From: Flavobacteriales bacterium
Lineage (GTDB): Bacteria; Bacteroidota; Bacteroidia; Flavobacteriales; Schleiferiaceae
Assembly: GCA_012269745.1 (NCBI GenBank)
Contig: JAAXJR010000033.1
Location: forward strand, 19,551-62,166
Direction of reading: 5' to 3'
DNA: 42,616 nucleotides
The position numbers and the translations under genes were made by a program. Within the stretch, counting starts at the first letter, position 1, and each line of letters starts with the position of its first letter. Positions 32,237 through 39,558 of the stretch are shown one piece after another. The notes under the pieces are model-generated. The model was not told where the DNA came from. It saw only the letters and a program-made list of their open reading frames with translations, and searched no databases.

Positions 32237-32944
32237 ATGAAGAATAGAAAATCCTACAATGCAGATGCAGAGAATAAGAAGAATCTCTTCTTATTGATCG
32301 GTCTTACGTTGTCATTGGCGCTGACTCTCTTCACATTGGAATACAGATCTTACGAATCAGGTCCTGGTGAGCTGGGTAAGATGAGTTATGAAGATGAAGA
32401 CGAGATTGCGATTATTACAAACAGAACTCCTCCTCCGCCACCTCCACCACCACCTCCTGCACCGCCAGAGGTTATCCAGATTGTAGAGAACGATTTGGAG
32501 ATCGAAGAGGTTGAATTTGAATCTACGGAAACTGACGAGAGCGAGGAAATAGAGATCGTTGAAGAAGTAGAAGAGGAAGAGGATGAAATCTTCAACTTTG
32601 CAGTCGTTGAGAATAAACCAGTATTCCCAGGTTGTGAAAAGAAAGCAACTGAGGATCAGAAGTTCTTGTGTTTCAACCAAGAGATTATGAAGCACATTGG
32701 TAAAAACTTCGAATTCCCAGAATTGGCCCGCCAAATGGGTATTCAAGGTAAGGTATATGTGAACTTCGTAATCGAGAAAAACGGTAAAGTAAGTTCAGTA
32801 ACGATCGCCCGTGGAGTGGATAAGTTGATTGATGACGAGGCTATCCGCGTAATCAAAAAACTACCTACATTTACTCCAGCAAAGCAGCGTGGTAAACCTG
32901 TGCGTATGCAGTACACGGTTCCAATTAATGCAAGATTGCAGTAA
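32237..32944 (+). CDS. tonB: Energy transducer TonB
   Basis: A 235-residue canonical Bacteroidota TonB. N-terminal cytoplasmic stretch, membrane anchor (LFLLIGLTLSLALTLFTLEY), a run of ten prolines then Ala-Pro-Pro (about residues 59-71), a highly acidic linker rich in Glu (about 75-118), and a C-terminal domain starting VVENKPVFPGCEKKA with ELARQMGIQGKVYVNFVIEK and MQYTVPINARLQ. It transmits proton-motive force from ExbB/ExbD to outer-membrane TonB-dependent receptors such as SusC-type transporters. It has its own promoter element and is closed by a strong terminator. ExbB/ExbD are not in this window. Confidence 0.94.
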   Translation: MKNRKSYNADAENKKNLFLLIGLTLSLALTLFTLEYRSYESGPGELGKMSYEDEDEIAIITNRTPPPPPPPPPPAPPEVIQIVENDLEIEEVEFESTETDESEEIEIVEEVEEEEDEIFNFAVVENKPVFPGCEKKATEDQKFLCFNQEIMKHIGKNFEFPELARQMGIQGKVYVNFVIEKNGKVSSVTIARGVDKLIDDEAIRVIKKLPTFTPAKQRGKPVRMQYTVPINARLQ

Positions 32945-32963
32945 TTCGGTAATAGATAATTCA

Positions 32964-32991
32964 AAAAGCCCGGGCCTTGGTCCGGGCTTTT
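32964..32991 (+). terminator. Rho-independent terminator after tonB
   Basis: A 10-bp stem (AAAAGCCCGG 32964-32973 with CCGGGCTTTT 32982-32991) and an 8-base loop; the T residues continue into CTATTTTTA. It lies 19 bases after the tonB stop. Confidence 0.92.
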
Positions 32992-32992
32992 C

Positions 32993-33000
32993 TATTTTTA
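32993..33000 (+). promoter_or_regulatory. Possible -7 element of cysQ next to the tonB terminator
   Basis: TATTTTTA matches TAnnTTTG except for the last base, directly after the terminator stem, and ends 18 bases before the cysQ ATG. Confidence 0.35.
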
Positions 33001-33018
33001 CACCTTCAAACAATAACT

Positions 33019-33819
33019 ATGACCAACCAAGATTTAGATAAACTGGTTCTTATCGCCGCTCAAGCTGCACTTGATGGTGGAGTTGAAATTCTAGAAGTAT
33101 ATAATAACGAGGAAACCCAAGTTGAGGTGAAAGGGGACGATAGTCCGCTGACTCAGGCCGATACTCGTGCGCACATGGCGATCATGAGGTTGCTCGAATC
33201 AACGGGTATTCCAGTACTCAGCGAAGAGGGCAAACATTTACCTTTTGATCAAAGATCTTCTTGGAAACAATTGTGGATAGTTGATCCTTTAGACGGTACA
33301 AAGGAATTTATCAAGCGCAACGGTGAATTCACAGTGAACATTGCCTTGGTTGAAAATGGCGCACCTGTTATGGGGGTCGTATATGTTCCAGTTACAGGCG
33401 AGCTGTATGTTGGTGTAGGTGCGTATGGCTCATTAAAATTGACCATTGAGGCCCATTCGACTATTACAGGAGAAGATTTAGGTAAAGGTGCTCAGTTGCC
33501 TATTAATATTGATCGTCCGTTTACGGCAGTAGGTTCTCGTAGCCATATGAATGAAGAGACCGAAGAGTTCTTAAAGGGATACAGAGAGGAGCACGGTGAG
33601 GTAGCTATACTTTCGAAGGGATCATCATTAAAAATGTGTATGGTCGCCGAAGGCTTGGCGGATGTATATCCGCGTTTCGCGCCAACTATGGAATGGGATA
33701 CGGCAGCTGGACAAGCGGTAGTTGAAGCTGCTGGTTTTAAGATGGTAGAAAAGGAAAGCAGGACTCCGCTGAGATACAATAAGGAAGACTTATTGAATCC
33801 GCACTTTATTGTGCTATAA
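33019..33819 (+). CDS. cysQ: 3'(2'),5'-bisphosphate nucleotidase CysQ
   Basis: A 266-residue protein of the lithium-sensitive inositol monophosphatase superfamily. Metal-binding motifs are present: DSPLTQADTRAH, SEEGK (metal Glu), WIVDPLDGTKEFI and EWDTAAGQAVVEAAG. It removes phosphate from PAP/PAPS, by-products of sulfate assimilation and sulfotransfer. ATG 33019 is used; the frame runs from 32977, but that part contains the terminator loop. It stands alone between the tonB terminator and the ctaB promoter element. Confidence 0.92.
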   Translation: MTNQDLDKLVLIAAQAALDGGVEILEVYNNEETQVEVKGDDSPLTQADTRAHMAIMRLLESTGIPVLSEEGKHLPFDQRSSWKQLWIVDPLDGTKEFIKRNGEFTVNIALVENGAPVMGVVYVPVTGELYVGVGAYGSLKLTIEAHSTITGEDLGKGAQLPINIDRPFTAVGSRSHMNEETEEFLKGYREEHGEVAILSKGSSLKMCMVAEGLADVYPRFAPTMEWDTAAGQAVVEAAGFKMVEKESRTPLRYNKEDLLNPHFIVL

Positions 33820-33846
33820 GTCTCAGTAAATCACAATGCTGTATCT

Positions 33847-33854
33847 TATCTTTG
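33847..33854 (+). promoter_or_regulatory. -7 element (TAnnTTTG) of the second oxidase cluster
   Basis: TATCTTTG is an exact match ending 20 bases before the GTG start of ctaB. It supports transcription of ctaB and probably the downstream genes from here. No good -33 TTG is seen. Confidence 0.55.
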
Positions 33855-33874
33855 CACCCTGTAAAATAAACTAG

Positions 33875-34753
33875 GTGTCTGAAGTAAAGAAACCATCACT
33901 TTTCAAGGAGATAGTAAGGCTAGGGAAACTCCGTTTGGGTATTTCAGTTGTCTTCAGCTCTGTTGCTGGCTACCTTCTAGGTTATCAAGAGTTTTCGTGG
34001 TTTGATCTAATCATGCTCTCAGTAGGTGGGGTGCTCGTTGTAGCGGCATCGAACGCATTCAATCAAATTTATGAGGTGGAGCAAGATTCTTTAATGAATC
34101 GTACCAAGAATAGACCTCTTCCTGCAGGCACTTTAACTATAGCTCAAGCTTACACTGCTGCCATCTCTGCATTGTTAGTCGGCTTGTTCATGCTGTACAG
34201 CATCAATGTGCTTGCAGCCTTCTTCGGGGGCATCAGTGCCTTACTTTACGCTGCTATTTACACGCCATTAAAAGCACGAACTTCACTAGCTGTATTTGTA
34301 GGAGCCTTTCCAGGGGCTATTCCATATATGCTCGGCTGGGTTGCCGCGAGAAATGATTTCGATATTGAGACGGGTACTTTGTTTGCGCAACAGTTTTTCT
34401 GGCAGTTCCCTCACTTTTGGGCGATTGCTTGGTTCTCATTCGAAGATTACAAAAAGGCCGGATACAATCTATTACCATCAGGGGCAAAGGACAGGTCTAC
34501 CCAGTTGTACATCATTGTTTACACCGTTTGGATGATAGCCGTAGGCATACTTCCTGTCTTCGGCATCACAGGAGACTTAACCTTGAGTTACACAGGAGCA
34601 GCTCTTGTGCTCTTGCTAGGACTTTGGGTTTTGTCAAATGGTGTCCGATTATTGAAAAGTGGCGATGATAAGGTCGCAAGAAAACTAATGCTGAGCAGTA
34701 TTGGTTATCTCACAGGAATGCAGATTATATACGTCATTGATAGATTTATCTAG
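33875..34753 (+). CDS. ctaB: Protoheme IX farnesyltransferase (heme O synthase)
   Basis: A 292-residue UbiA-family membrane prenyltransferase with about eight to nine hydrophobic segments. The first Asp/Glu-rich motif is NQIYEVEQDSLMNRTKNRPL and the second region is WQFPHFWAIAWFSFEDYKKA. It farnesylates heme B to heme O for the oxidase. The start is GTG 33875 (reads MSEVKKPSLF); no ATG is near and the next Met lies within the second membrane segment. The -7 element ends 20 bases upstream. No heme A synthase (CtaA) is in the window, so heme O versus heme A cannot be decided here. It is followed two bases later by a subunit III gene. Confidence 0.94.
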   Translation: MSEVKKPSLFKEIVRLGKLRLGISVVFSSVAGYLLGYQEFSWFDLIMLSVGGVLVVAASNAFNQIYEVEQDSLMNRTKNRPLPAGTLTIAQAYTAAISALLVGLFMLYSINVLAAFFGGISALLYAAIYTPLKARTSLAVFVGAFPGAIPYMLGWVAARNDFDIETGTLFAQQFFWQFPHFWAIAWFSFEDYKKAGYNLLPSGAKDRSTQLYIIVYTVWMIAVGILPVFGITGDLTLSYTGAALVLLLGLWVLSNGVRLLKSGDDKVARKLMLSSIGYLTGMQIIYVIDRFI

Positions 34754-34755
34754 GT

Positions 34756-35334
34756 ATGGAAACATTAGCACAACAACGAAGAAAAGCATCTAAACCACTC
34801 TTGTGGATTGGTATTGGTTCAATCATCATGGCCTTTGCTGGTTTAACATCAGGGTATGTGGTTAGCAGAACGACATTAGTTGAATCTGGTAATTGGCTCG
34901 TTTTTGAATTGCCATCAGCTTTTAACTATAGCACTGTAGCAATTATAGGTTCTTCGTTGACACTTTGGATGGGTAAAAAGGCGATTTCAAATGGTGAGGA
35001 AGGGCGTCTGCGACTCTTCTTATGGTTAACAATTTTGCTAGGGGTCATCTTCGCGGTACTTCAGGTTAGAGGTTGGGGAGAATTGATTAACGAGCAAGTG
35101 TTTTTTACCGGTCCAGGCTCTAACCCAGCCGGGTCTTGGGTTTACGCCATATCACTCTTTCATCTCGCTCACCTAGGTGGCGGCATTATTTCACTACTTT
35201 ACACTACAGTAAGAGCATACGGTGGAAAGTATTCTAAGGAAGATCACCACGGTGTTCAGTTGGCTTCAATCTACTGGCATTTTGTGGACCTTTTGTGGAT
35301 ATATTTATTCATCTTTTTGACTCTTATTCGTTAG
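34756..35334 (+). CDS. Cytochrome c oxidase subunit III family protein (short, 192 aa)
   Basis: A 192-residue protein with five hydrophobic segments (from PLLWIGIGSIIMAFAGLTSG to IYWHFVDLLWIYLFIFLTL), matching the core of heme-copper oxidase subunit III. The closing motif YWHFVDLLWI is the family signature. It begins two bases after ctaB. A second, longer subunit III follows, so one of the two may serve the act-linked oxidase and the other may be an assembly or accessory version; which is which is not clear. Confidence 0.9.
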   Translation: METLAQQRRKASKPLLWIGIGSIIMAFAGLTSGYVVSRTTLVESGNWLVFELPSAFNYSTVAIIGSSLTLWMGKKAISNGEEGRLRLFLWLTILLGVIFAVLQVRGWGELINEQVFFTGPGSNPAGSWVYAISLFHLAHLGGGIISLLYTTVRAYGGKYSKEDHHGVQLASIYWHFVDLLWIYLFIFLTLIR

Positions 35335-35339
35335 ATTTG
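35332..35339 (+). promoter_or_regulatory. -7 element (TAnnTTTG) upstream of the long subunit III gene
   Basis: TAGATTTG is an exact match that begins in the stop codon region of the short subunit III gene and ends 27 bases before the ATG at 35367. A TTG lies 12 bases upstream, which is too close for a standard -33. It suggests an internal promoter. Confidence 0.45.
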
Positions 35340-35366
35340 CACGAATCATAATTCAAAACACTCGTT

Positions 35367-36287
35367 ATGTCTTCTAATGCTGATTTAATCCAAGATACCA
35401 ACCATTGGGGCGGAGGATCGAGACCTATGGGCGCTCGATACGGTAAGCTCATGATGTGGTTCTTCTTGTTATCAGATGCATTGACCTTCTCGGGCTTCCT
35501 AACCGCCTATGGTTTAATGCGCTTCAAGTATGAAAGCACTTGGCCAATTGCTGAAAACGTATTTACTCACTTTCCTGGTCTAGAGGGCGACCAGCCATTG
35601 CTCTATGTGGCCTTGATGACGTTCATTCTGATCATGTCTTCAGTGACTATGGTATTGGCAGTAAATGCTGGTGAAAAAATGAACAGAGGTGCCGTTACGA
35701 ACTGGATGTTATGGACCATCGTAGGTGGTTTCATCTTTGTTGGCTCGCAGGCATGGGAGTGGTACCACTTCATCATGGGAGATAGCGGTGCAGTTGAAAC
35801 AGCACGTCAAGAAATTCTACATGTGTACAATGCGGAAGGTGAGCGCTTGAGCTTCAGCCAGATTGTACATGGCATGGAAGAAGGTCACGCGAGCAACCAT
35901 GGTGAGACATTTACTAAAACAGAGGTTCTTTCTTCGATGAAAGGAGATGCTTCTCTTTATTTAAAGGAACCAGGAAAAGCAGGTCGTGCTTTTACCCACG
36001 CGGAAAGTGTTGCTTTCCTAGAGGCTGGTGATGTTGTTCAGGGAGCAAATATGATTCACAACGAATACGGAAGAAAGCAGTTCGCAAACTTCTTCTTCTT
36101 CATCACAGGATTCCACGGATTCCACGTATTCTCTGGGGTAGTCATCAACTTCGTAATTTTCTACAACGTTCTACTAGGAACGTACGAGAGAAGAGGTCAT
36201 TACCGCATGGTTGAGAAGGTTGGTTTGTACTGGCACTTCGTAGACCTTGTTTGGGTATTCGTATTTACATTCTTCTACCTCGTTTAA
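35367..36287 (+). CDS. coxC: Cytochrome c oxidase subunit III (long form)
   Basis: A 306-residue subunit III. Hydrophobic segments begin at LMMWFFLLSDALTFSGFLTA; the C-terminal half has FFFFITGFHGFHVFSG and LYWHFVDLVWVFVF, the family signature. Between them, at about residues 139-235, is a hydrophilic stretch of ~95 residues (VYNAEGERLSFSQIVHG ... FTHAESVAFLEAGD) not part of the standard subunit III core. Subunit III stabilises the catalytic subunit and its proton uptake. It has its own -7 element and is followed 11 bases later by subunit IV. Confidence 0.92.
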   Translation: MSSNADLIQDTNHWGGGSRPMGARYGKLMMWFFLLSDALTFSGFLTAYGLMRFKYESTWPIAENVFTHFPGLEGDQPLLYVALMTFILIMSSVTMVLAVNAGEKMNRGAVTNWMLWTIVGGFIFVGSQAWEWYHFIMGDSGAVETARQEILHVYNAEGERLSFSQIVHGMEEGHASNHGETFTKTEVLSSMKGDASLYLKEPGKAGRAFTHAESVAFLEAGDVVQGANMIHNEYGRKQFANFFFFITGFHGFHVFSGVVINFVIFYNVLLGTYERRGHYRMVEKVGLYWHFVDLVWVFVFTFFYLV

Positions 36288-36298
36288 AAAAAGAAATC

Positions 36299-36607
36299 AT
36301 GGCAGAACACAATGGAACATGGTGGATTTGGAAAGTTTTCTGGATCCTTTTAGTAATCACCGGAGTCGAGGTGGTACTAGGTATTATCAAGCCTGAGTTT
36401 TTGTTGACTCAGGTTATTGGAACGTCTATTTTGAATATCTTATTCATCCTATTGACGTTAGTAAAAGCAGGATACATCGTACAAGTATTCATGCACGTGA
36501 AGTATGAAAAGAAAGCGATGAAGTACGCATTGTACCTTCCTAGCTTGATTCTTATCCCGTATTTGACATTTATCTTATTGACCGAAGGTTCATACCTTTT
36601 TAGTTAA
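36299..36607 (+). CDS. coxD: Cytochrome c oxidase subunit IV family protein
   Basis: A 102-residue protein with three hydrophobic segments (WIWKVFWILLVITGVEVVLG, the segment ending in LLTLVKAGYIVQVFMHVKYE, and the last ending at LLTEGSYLF). This fits the prokaryotic subunit IV (CyoD/CoxD-like) family; the KAGYIVQVFMH motif is typical. ATG 36299 follows the coxC stop by 11 bases; the frame is open upstream from 36251 but lies inside coxC. Its stop overlaps the SCO1 start by one base (TAATG). Confidence 0.88.
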   Translation: MAEHNGTWWIWKVFWILLVITGVEVVLGIIKPEFLLTQVIGTSILNILFILLTLVKAGYIVQVFMHVKYEKKAMKYALYLPSLILIPYLTFILLTEGSYLFS

Positions 36608-37320
36608 TGAAAGCGATAACAGTATTTCAACGGGTAGCACTAATCGCAGTATTAGTGCTACCCGCTTTAGTTTATATCATCTTTGTTTACGGACAGAATG
36701 AGGTGTTTTTTCAGACACTTGACTATGTAGGCGAAAAGACCTATGATGAAGCGTTAGGGGATACTGTGTATTACGAAATCCCAGAATTTAACCTCACCAG
36801 TGCTCAAGGCGAAGAGATTAATAAAGAGGTAATGGATTCTACTATCTATGTGGTGAGCTTCTTCTTTGCAACTTGCCCTACTATTTGTCCGGCGATGAAT
36901 TTTCATCTAAATGATATCGAGAGCAGATTCAAGGGGTATCCAGATTTTAAGCTCTTGAGTATTACCGTGGACCCAGAGAAGGATTCGGTTGAGGCGCTAG
37001 CCGTTTATCAAAAAGAGAGGAATTACAGAGAGGGTAAATGGATTTTTACCACGGGTGATAAAGAGCACATCTATTCTTTAGCGAAGAGTTTATTTTTAAA
37101 TGCTTTCGAGGACCAGACTGCTGAGGGAGGCTTCTTGCACAGCACCAATGCCATTATTGTGGATTGGAACGGGCATATTAGAAGTAGAAAAGACGATTTA
37201 GGAAACATTGTCGGCTCCTACGATGTTCTAGATGTGACACAATTGAATGATCTAGAATCGGATATTAAAGTATTAATTGCGGAATACGAACGCGACAAAC
37301 ACAATTTGTTAGATGACTGA
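36607..37320 (+). CDS. SCO1/SenC family copper chaperone
   Basis: A 237-residue protein anchored by one N-terminal membrane segment (residues 11-28), with a periplasmic thioredoxin-like domain. The copper site is CPTIC (Cys90, Cys94) with the partner His178 in FLHSTN. SCO proteins deliver copper to, or reduce, the copper A site of oxidase subunit II. It is translationally linked to coxD (TAATG) and overlaps the DUF420 gene by 8 bases. Its codons for residues 9-20 form a perfect 14-bp inverted repeat (see the separate entry). Confidence 0.93.
   Translation: MKAITVFQRVALIAVLVLPALVYIIFVYGQNEVFFQTLDYVGEKTYDEALGDTVYYEIPEFNLTSAQGEEINKEVMDSTIYVVSFFFATCPTICPAMNFHLNDIESRFKGYPDFKLLSITVDPEKDSVEALAVYQKERNYREGKWIFTTGDKEHIYSLAKSLFLNAFEDQTAEGGFLHSTNAIIVDWNGHIRSRKDDLGNIVGSYDVLDVTQLNDLESDIKVLIAEYERDKHNLLDD
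36631..36664 (+). repeat. Perfect 14-bp inverted repeat (hairpin) inside the start of the SCO1 gene
   Basis: CGGGTAGCACTAAT (36631-36644) and ATTAGTGCTACCCG (36651-36664) are exact reverse complements with the loop CGCAGT. It begins 24 bases after the SCO1 start codon and encodes part of its membrane anchor. It is followed by CTTTAGTTTATAT, only loosely T-rich. It could be a terminator, an mRNA-processing or stabilising hairpin, or a protein-binding palindrome. Confidence 0.9.
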
Positions 37321-37861
37321 TGTGGTACAGGACAAGAAGGTCCTAAATTTTATTTATATCGTAAGTGCGGTAATTCCTGTGGCGGTAGGTCTATTAATGA
37401 TCATGCCCTCAGAGTGGAAGGTGAATTTAGGTATGACAGAAAATGCCTCTGTCAGTAGCCTGCCTTTGATCCATGCAGTGCTAAACGGTTTGACATTTGT
37501 TTTCCTTCTGTTGGCTTTGTTTGCTATCAAGAATAAGAAAATCGCCATTCACAGGACCTTTATGATTATTGCATTAGTGTTGTCTTCAATTTTCTTGATT
37601 TCGTATGTCATTTATCACACTACTCATCCTAGTGCGAAATTCTTAGGCGAGGGTAGCATTAGATATGTGTACTTTTTTATCCTCATCTCGCATATCATTC
37701 TTAGTATCCCAGTCATTCCTCTAGCATTACTCAGTATTTGGAGGGGATGGACAAATGATATCGAAAAGCACAAGAAGCTTACGAAATACTCTTTTCCAAT
37801 CTGGCTTTATGTAAGCCTTACAGGAGTATTAGTCTACATCTTTATGCAGCCTTATTACTAA
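37313..37861 (+). CDS. DUF420 family membrane protein (CtaM/YozB-like oxidase assembly factor)
   Basis: A 182-residue protein with five hydrophobic segments and conserved histidines in LIHAVLNGLTFVFLLLA, HRTFMIIALVLSS, YVIYHTTHPS and ISHIILSIPVIPLALL. This pattern fits DUF420, whose firmicute member CtaM is needed for heme A-containing oxidase maturation. It overlaps SCO1 by 8 bases and the next gene by one base (TAATG), which supports an oxidase assembly role. The exact step is not established. Confidence 0.85.
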   Translation: MTDVVQDKKVLNFIYIVSAVIPVAVGLLMIMPSEWKVNLGMTENASVSSLPLIHAVLNGLTFVFLLLALFAIKNKKIAIHRTFMIIALVLSSIFLISYVIYHTTHPSAKFLGEGSIRYVYFFILISHIILSIPVIPLALLSIWRGWTNDIEKHKKLTKYSFPIWLYVSLTGVLVYIFMQPYY

Positions 37862-38070
37862 TGAGGAAGTTCTACGCAGCCCTACTATTATTAGTTTCAC
37901 CTCTTCTGAGTATTGCGCAATGCAGTATGTGTAAGGCTGTTGCTGAAAGTGCCGATGGTGGTGGTTTTGGTGCAGGATTGAACTATGGGATTTTGTATCT
38001 GATGATATTTCCCTACCTCATTATTGGAGGAATTGCATATCGCTTATACCGCGCTAAAAAAGCCAACTAA
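37861..38070 (+). CDS. 69-residue secreted/membrane protein with CxxC motif, function unknown
   Basis: A 69-residue protein: signal-like N-terminus ending SIAQ (residue 20), then CSMC (Cys21, Cys24) at the start of the mature part, a Gly-rich stretch (GGGFGAGLNYG), one membrane segment (ILYLMIFPYLIIGGIAYRL) and a basic end (RAKKAN). The cysteines would face the periplasm. I do not recognise a named family. The one-base overlap with DUF420 makes it part of the oxidase cluster; copper or heme handling is a natural inference from CxxC plus neighbours. Confidence 0.75.
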   Translation: MRKFYAALLLLVSPLLSIAQCSMCKAVAESADGGGFGAGLNYGILYLMIFPYLIIGGIAYRLYRAKKAN

Positions 38071-38076
38071 ATCTAC

Positions 38077-38084
38077 TATCTTCG
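38077..38084 (+). promoter_or_regulatory. Possible -7 element of the tolC-hlyD-tsaB operon
   Basis: TATCTTCG differs from TAnnTTTG by one base and ends 28 bases before the ATG at 38113. An imperfect inverted repeat (38087-38110) lies between it and the start codon. Confidence 0.3.
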
Positions 38085-38086
38085 GT

Positions 38087-38110
38087 GTACCACTAAACCT
38101 AGAGTAGTAC
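38087..38110. promoter_or_regulatory. Imperfect inverted repeat upstream of TolC
   Basis: GTACCACT (38087-38094) and AGTAGTAC (38103-38110) pair at seven of eight positions around an 8-base centre, ending two bases before the TolC start codon. It may be an operator or a leader hairpin that covers the ribosome-binding region. Evidence is limited to symmetry. Confidence 0.3.
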
Positions 38111-38112
38111 CG

Positions 38113-39546
38113 ATGAAGAAATCCCTTTTTGTTCTGTCGCTCCTTTGTTTGAGCACGACCGTGTTGGCTCAAGAGCACTGGACACTTAATAAATGTATTG
38201 AGCACGCTCGTGAGCATAGTATAGATATTCAACGTGGTCAAAACGCGCTAGCTAATGCAGAATTGGCGCAAATGCAAAGTAAACTAGCCTTCTTGCCAAC
38301 AGCGAATATTAATGGTGGATACTATTGGAACTTTGGTCTTACCATTGATCCTATCACTAATACGCGTCAGCCAGGTTCTCGTCAAACGTTGAGTACTACG
38401 GCTTCCGGGAATTGGACACTGCTTTCGGGTGGGCGTAATTTATACCAGTTACAGCAGGCAAGAATGTCAAGTGTAGCGGCACTCTATCAGCTGGAAGAAG
38501 TAAAGAACAACACCTTCTTGAACATTGCTTCAGCATACTTACAAATCATCGTCAATATGCAACTCGAAGCTGTGGCTGATGGCCAACTCAAGACTTCGCT
38601 TCAGTCTTTGGAAAGAACGCAGCTGTTGTTCGATAATGGTGCTATTTCAAAGGACAATTATCTTCAGAGTGTTGCGCAGACCAAAAACGATGAGGGTAAT
38701 CTGACCAGTGCTCGTAATGCTGTGCTCTTAAGTAAGCTTCAACTTTTTCAGCTGTTGCAGTTGGAAAGCGATTTTGAAGACTTTGAGATCGCAATGCCCG
38801 AGGTCAATCTGGCCGAATTGAGTTTGAATGATTACGGTAGAGACGACCTCAAAGAGGAGGCCGTTCGAAAGCAGCCTTCGGTAAGAGCAGCGGAAGCTTC
38901 ATTGGAGAGCGCCCAATATGGAATTAAGCTTGCCAATGCAGCGAGGTACCCTAATTTATTCTTCCTCGCTCAGTTGAATTCGAATTACGTACAGGGACTG
39001 CCTTATTTCACAGATTTTGTCGAGTTGACTACCTATACCCTCGTGGAAAATCCAATTACTGGAAATATCGAGCAAGTACCGCAAGTGGTGAATGTTCCAG
39101 ACCCAAATTCGCAAATTGACTACACCATAGGAAATCAATTGGCAGATAACTGGAACCAATTTATTGGTTTTGGCTTCCAAGTGCCTCTGTTCAATGGCGG
39201 TCAAACACATGCCGCAGTCCAAAGAGCGAAGATTCAAGAAAATAATGCTGCTCTAGATAAAAAGGCTAGTGAGCTCGCAGTGCGCCAGACTATTGAAAGA
39301 GCATTAGTAGATGCAAAGAATTCGCTGGCGCTATATAATGCTGCTAATGCGTCTTCAGAGGCGGCGGAATTGGCATTAAATAATGCACAGCTGAATTATG
39401 ATCAAGGCGTCATTAGTGCCTTTGATTTAGGGCTGTCGAAAAATCAATTCTTGGCCGCTAAAAGCCAAGAAATTCAGACCAAATTCGATTACCTCTTCAA
39501 GGTGAAAGTCCTTGAGTTTTACTTATTCAACCAAATCACCCTTTAA
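38113..39546 (+). CDS. TolC family outer-membrane efflux protein
   Basis: A 477-residue protein with signal peptide MKKSLFVLSLLCLSTTVLAQ. Two related long helical halves with many Ala/Gln/Leu heptads (QNALANAELAQMQSKLAF and SELAVRQTIERALVDAKNSL ... NAQLNYDQGVISAFDLG) match the TolC fold, in which a trimer forms an outer-membrane channel and periplasmic tunnel. It is followed 12 bases later by an HlyD/MacA-type adaptor. No inner-membrane transporter is adjacent, so the substrate is unknown. Confidence 0.93.
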   Translation: MKKSLFVLSLLCLSTTVLAQEHWTLNKCIEHAREHSIDIQRGQNALANAELAQMQSKLAFLPTANINGGYYWNFGLTIDPITNTRQPGSRQTLSTTASGNWTLLSGGRNLYQLQQARMSSVAALYQLEEVKNNTFLNIASAYLQIIVNMQLEAVADGQLKTSLQSLERTQLLFDNGAISKDNYLQSVAQTKNDEGNLTSARNAVLLSKLQLFQLLQLESDFEDFEIAMPEVNLAELSLNDYGRDDLKEEAVRKQPSVRAAEASLESAQYGIKLANAARYPNLFFLAQLNSNYVQGLPYFTDFVELTTYTLVENPITGNIEQVPQVVNVPDPNSQIDYTIGNQLADNWNQFIGFGFQVPLFNGGQTHAAVQRAKIQENNAALDKKASELAVRQTIERALVDAKNSLALYNAANASSEAAELALNNAQLNYDQGVISAFDLGLSKNQFLAAKSQEIQTKFDYLFKVKVLEFYLFNQITL

Positions 39547-39558
39547 CCTCACAGACCC

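Noticed and set aside
32386-32746. Minus-strand open frames opposite tonB with Gly- or Ser-rich and Trp/Arg-rich translations
   Set aside because: They mirror the proline and glutamate codon runs of tonB and lack any start context or family resemblance.
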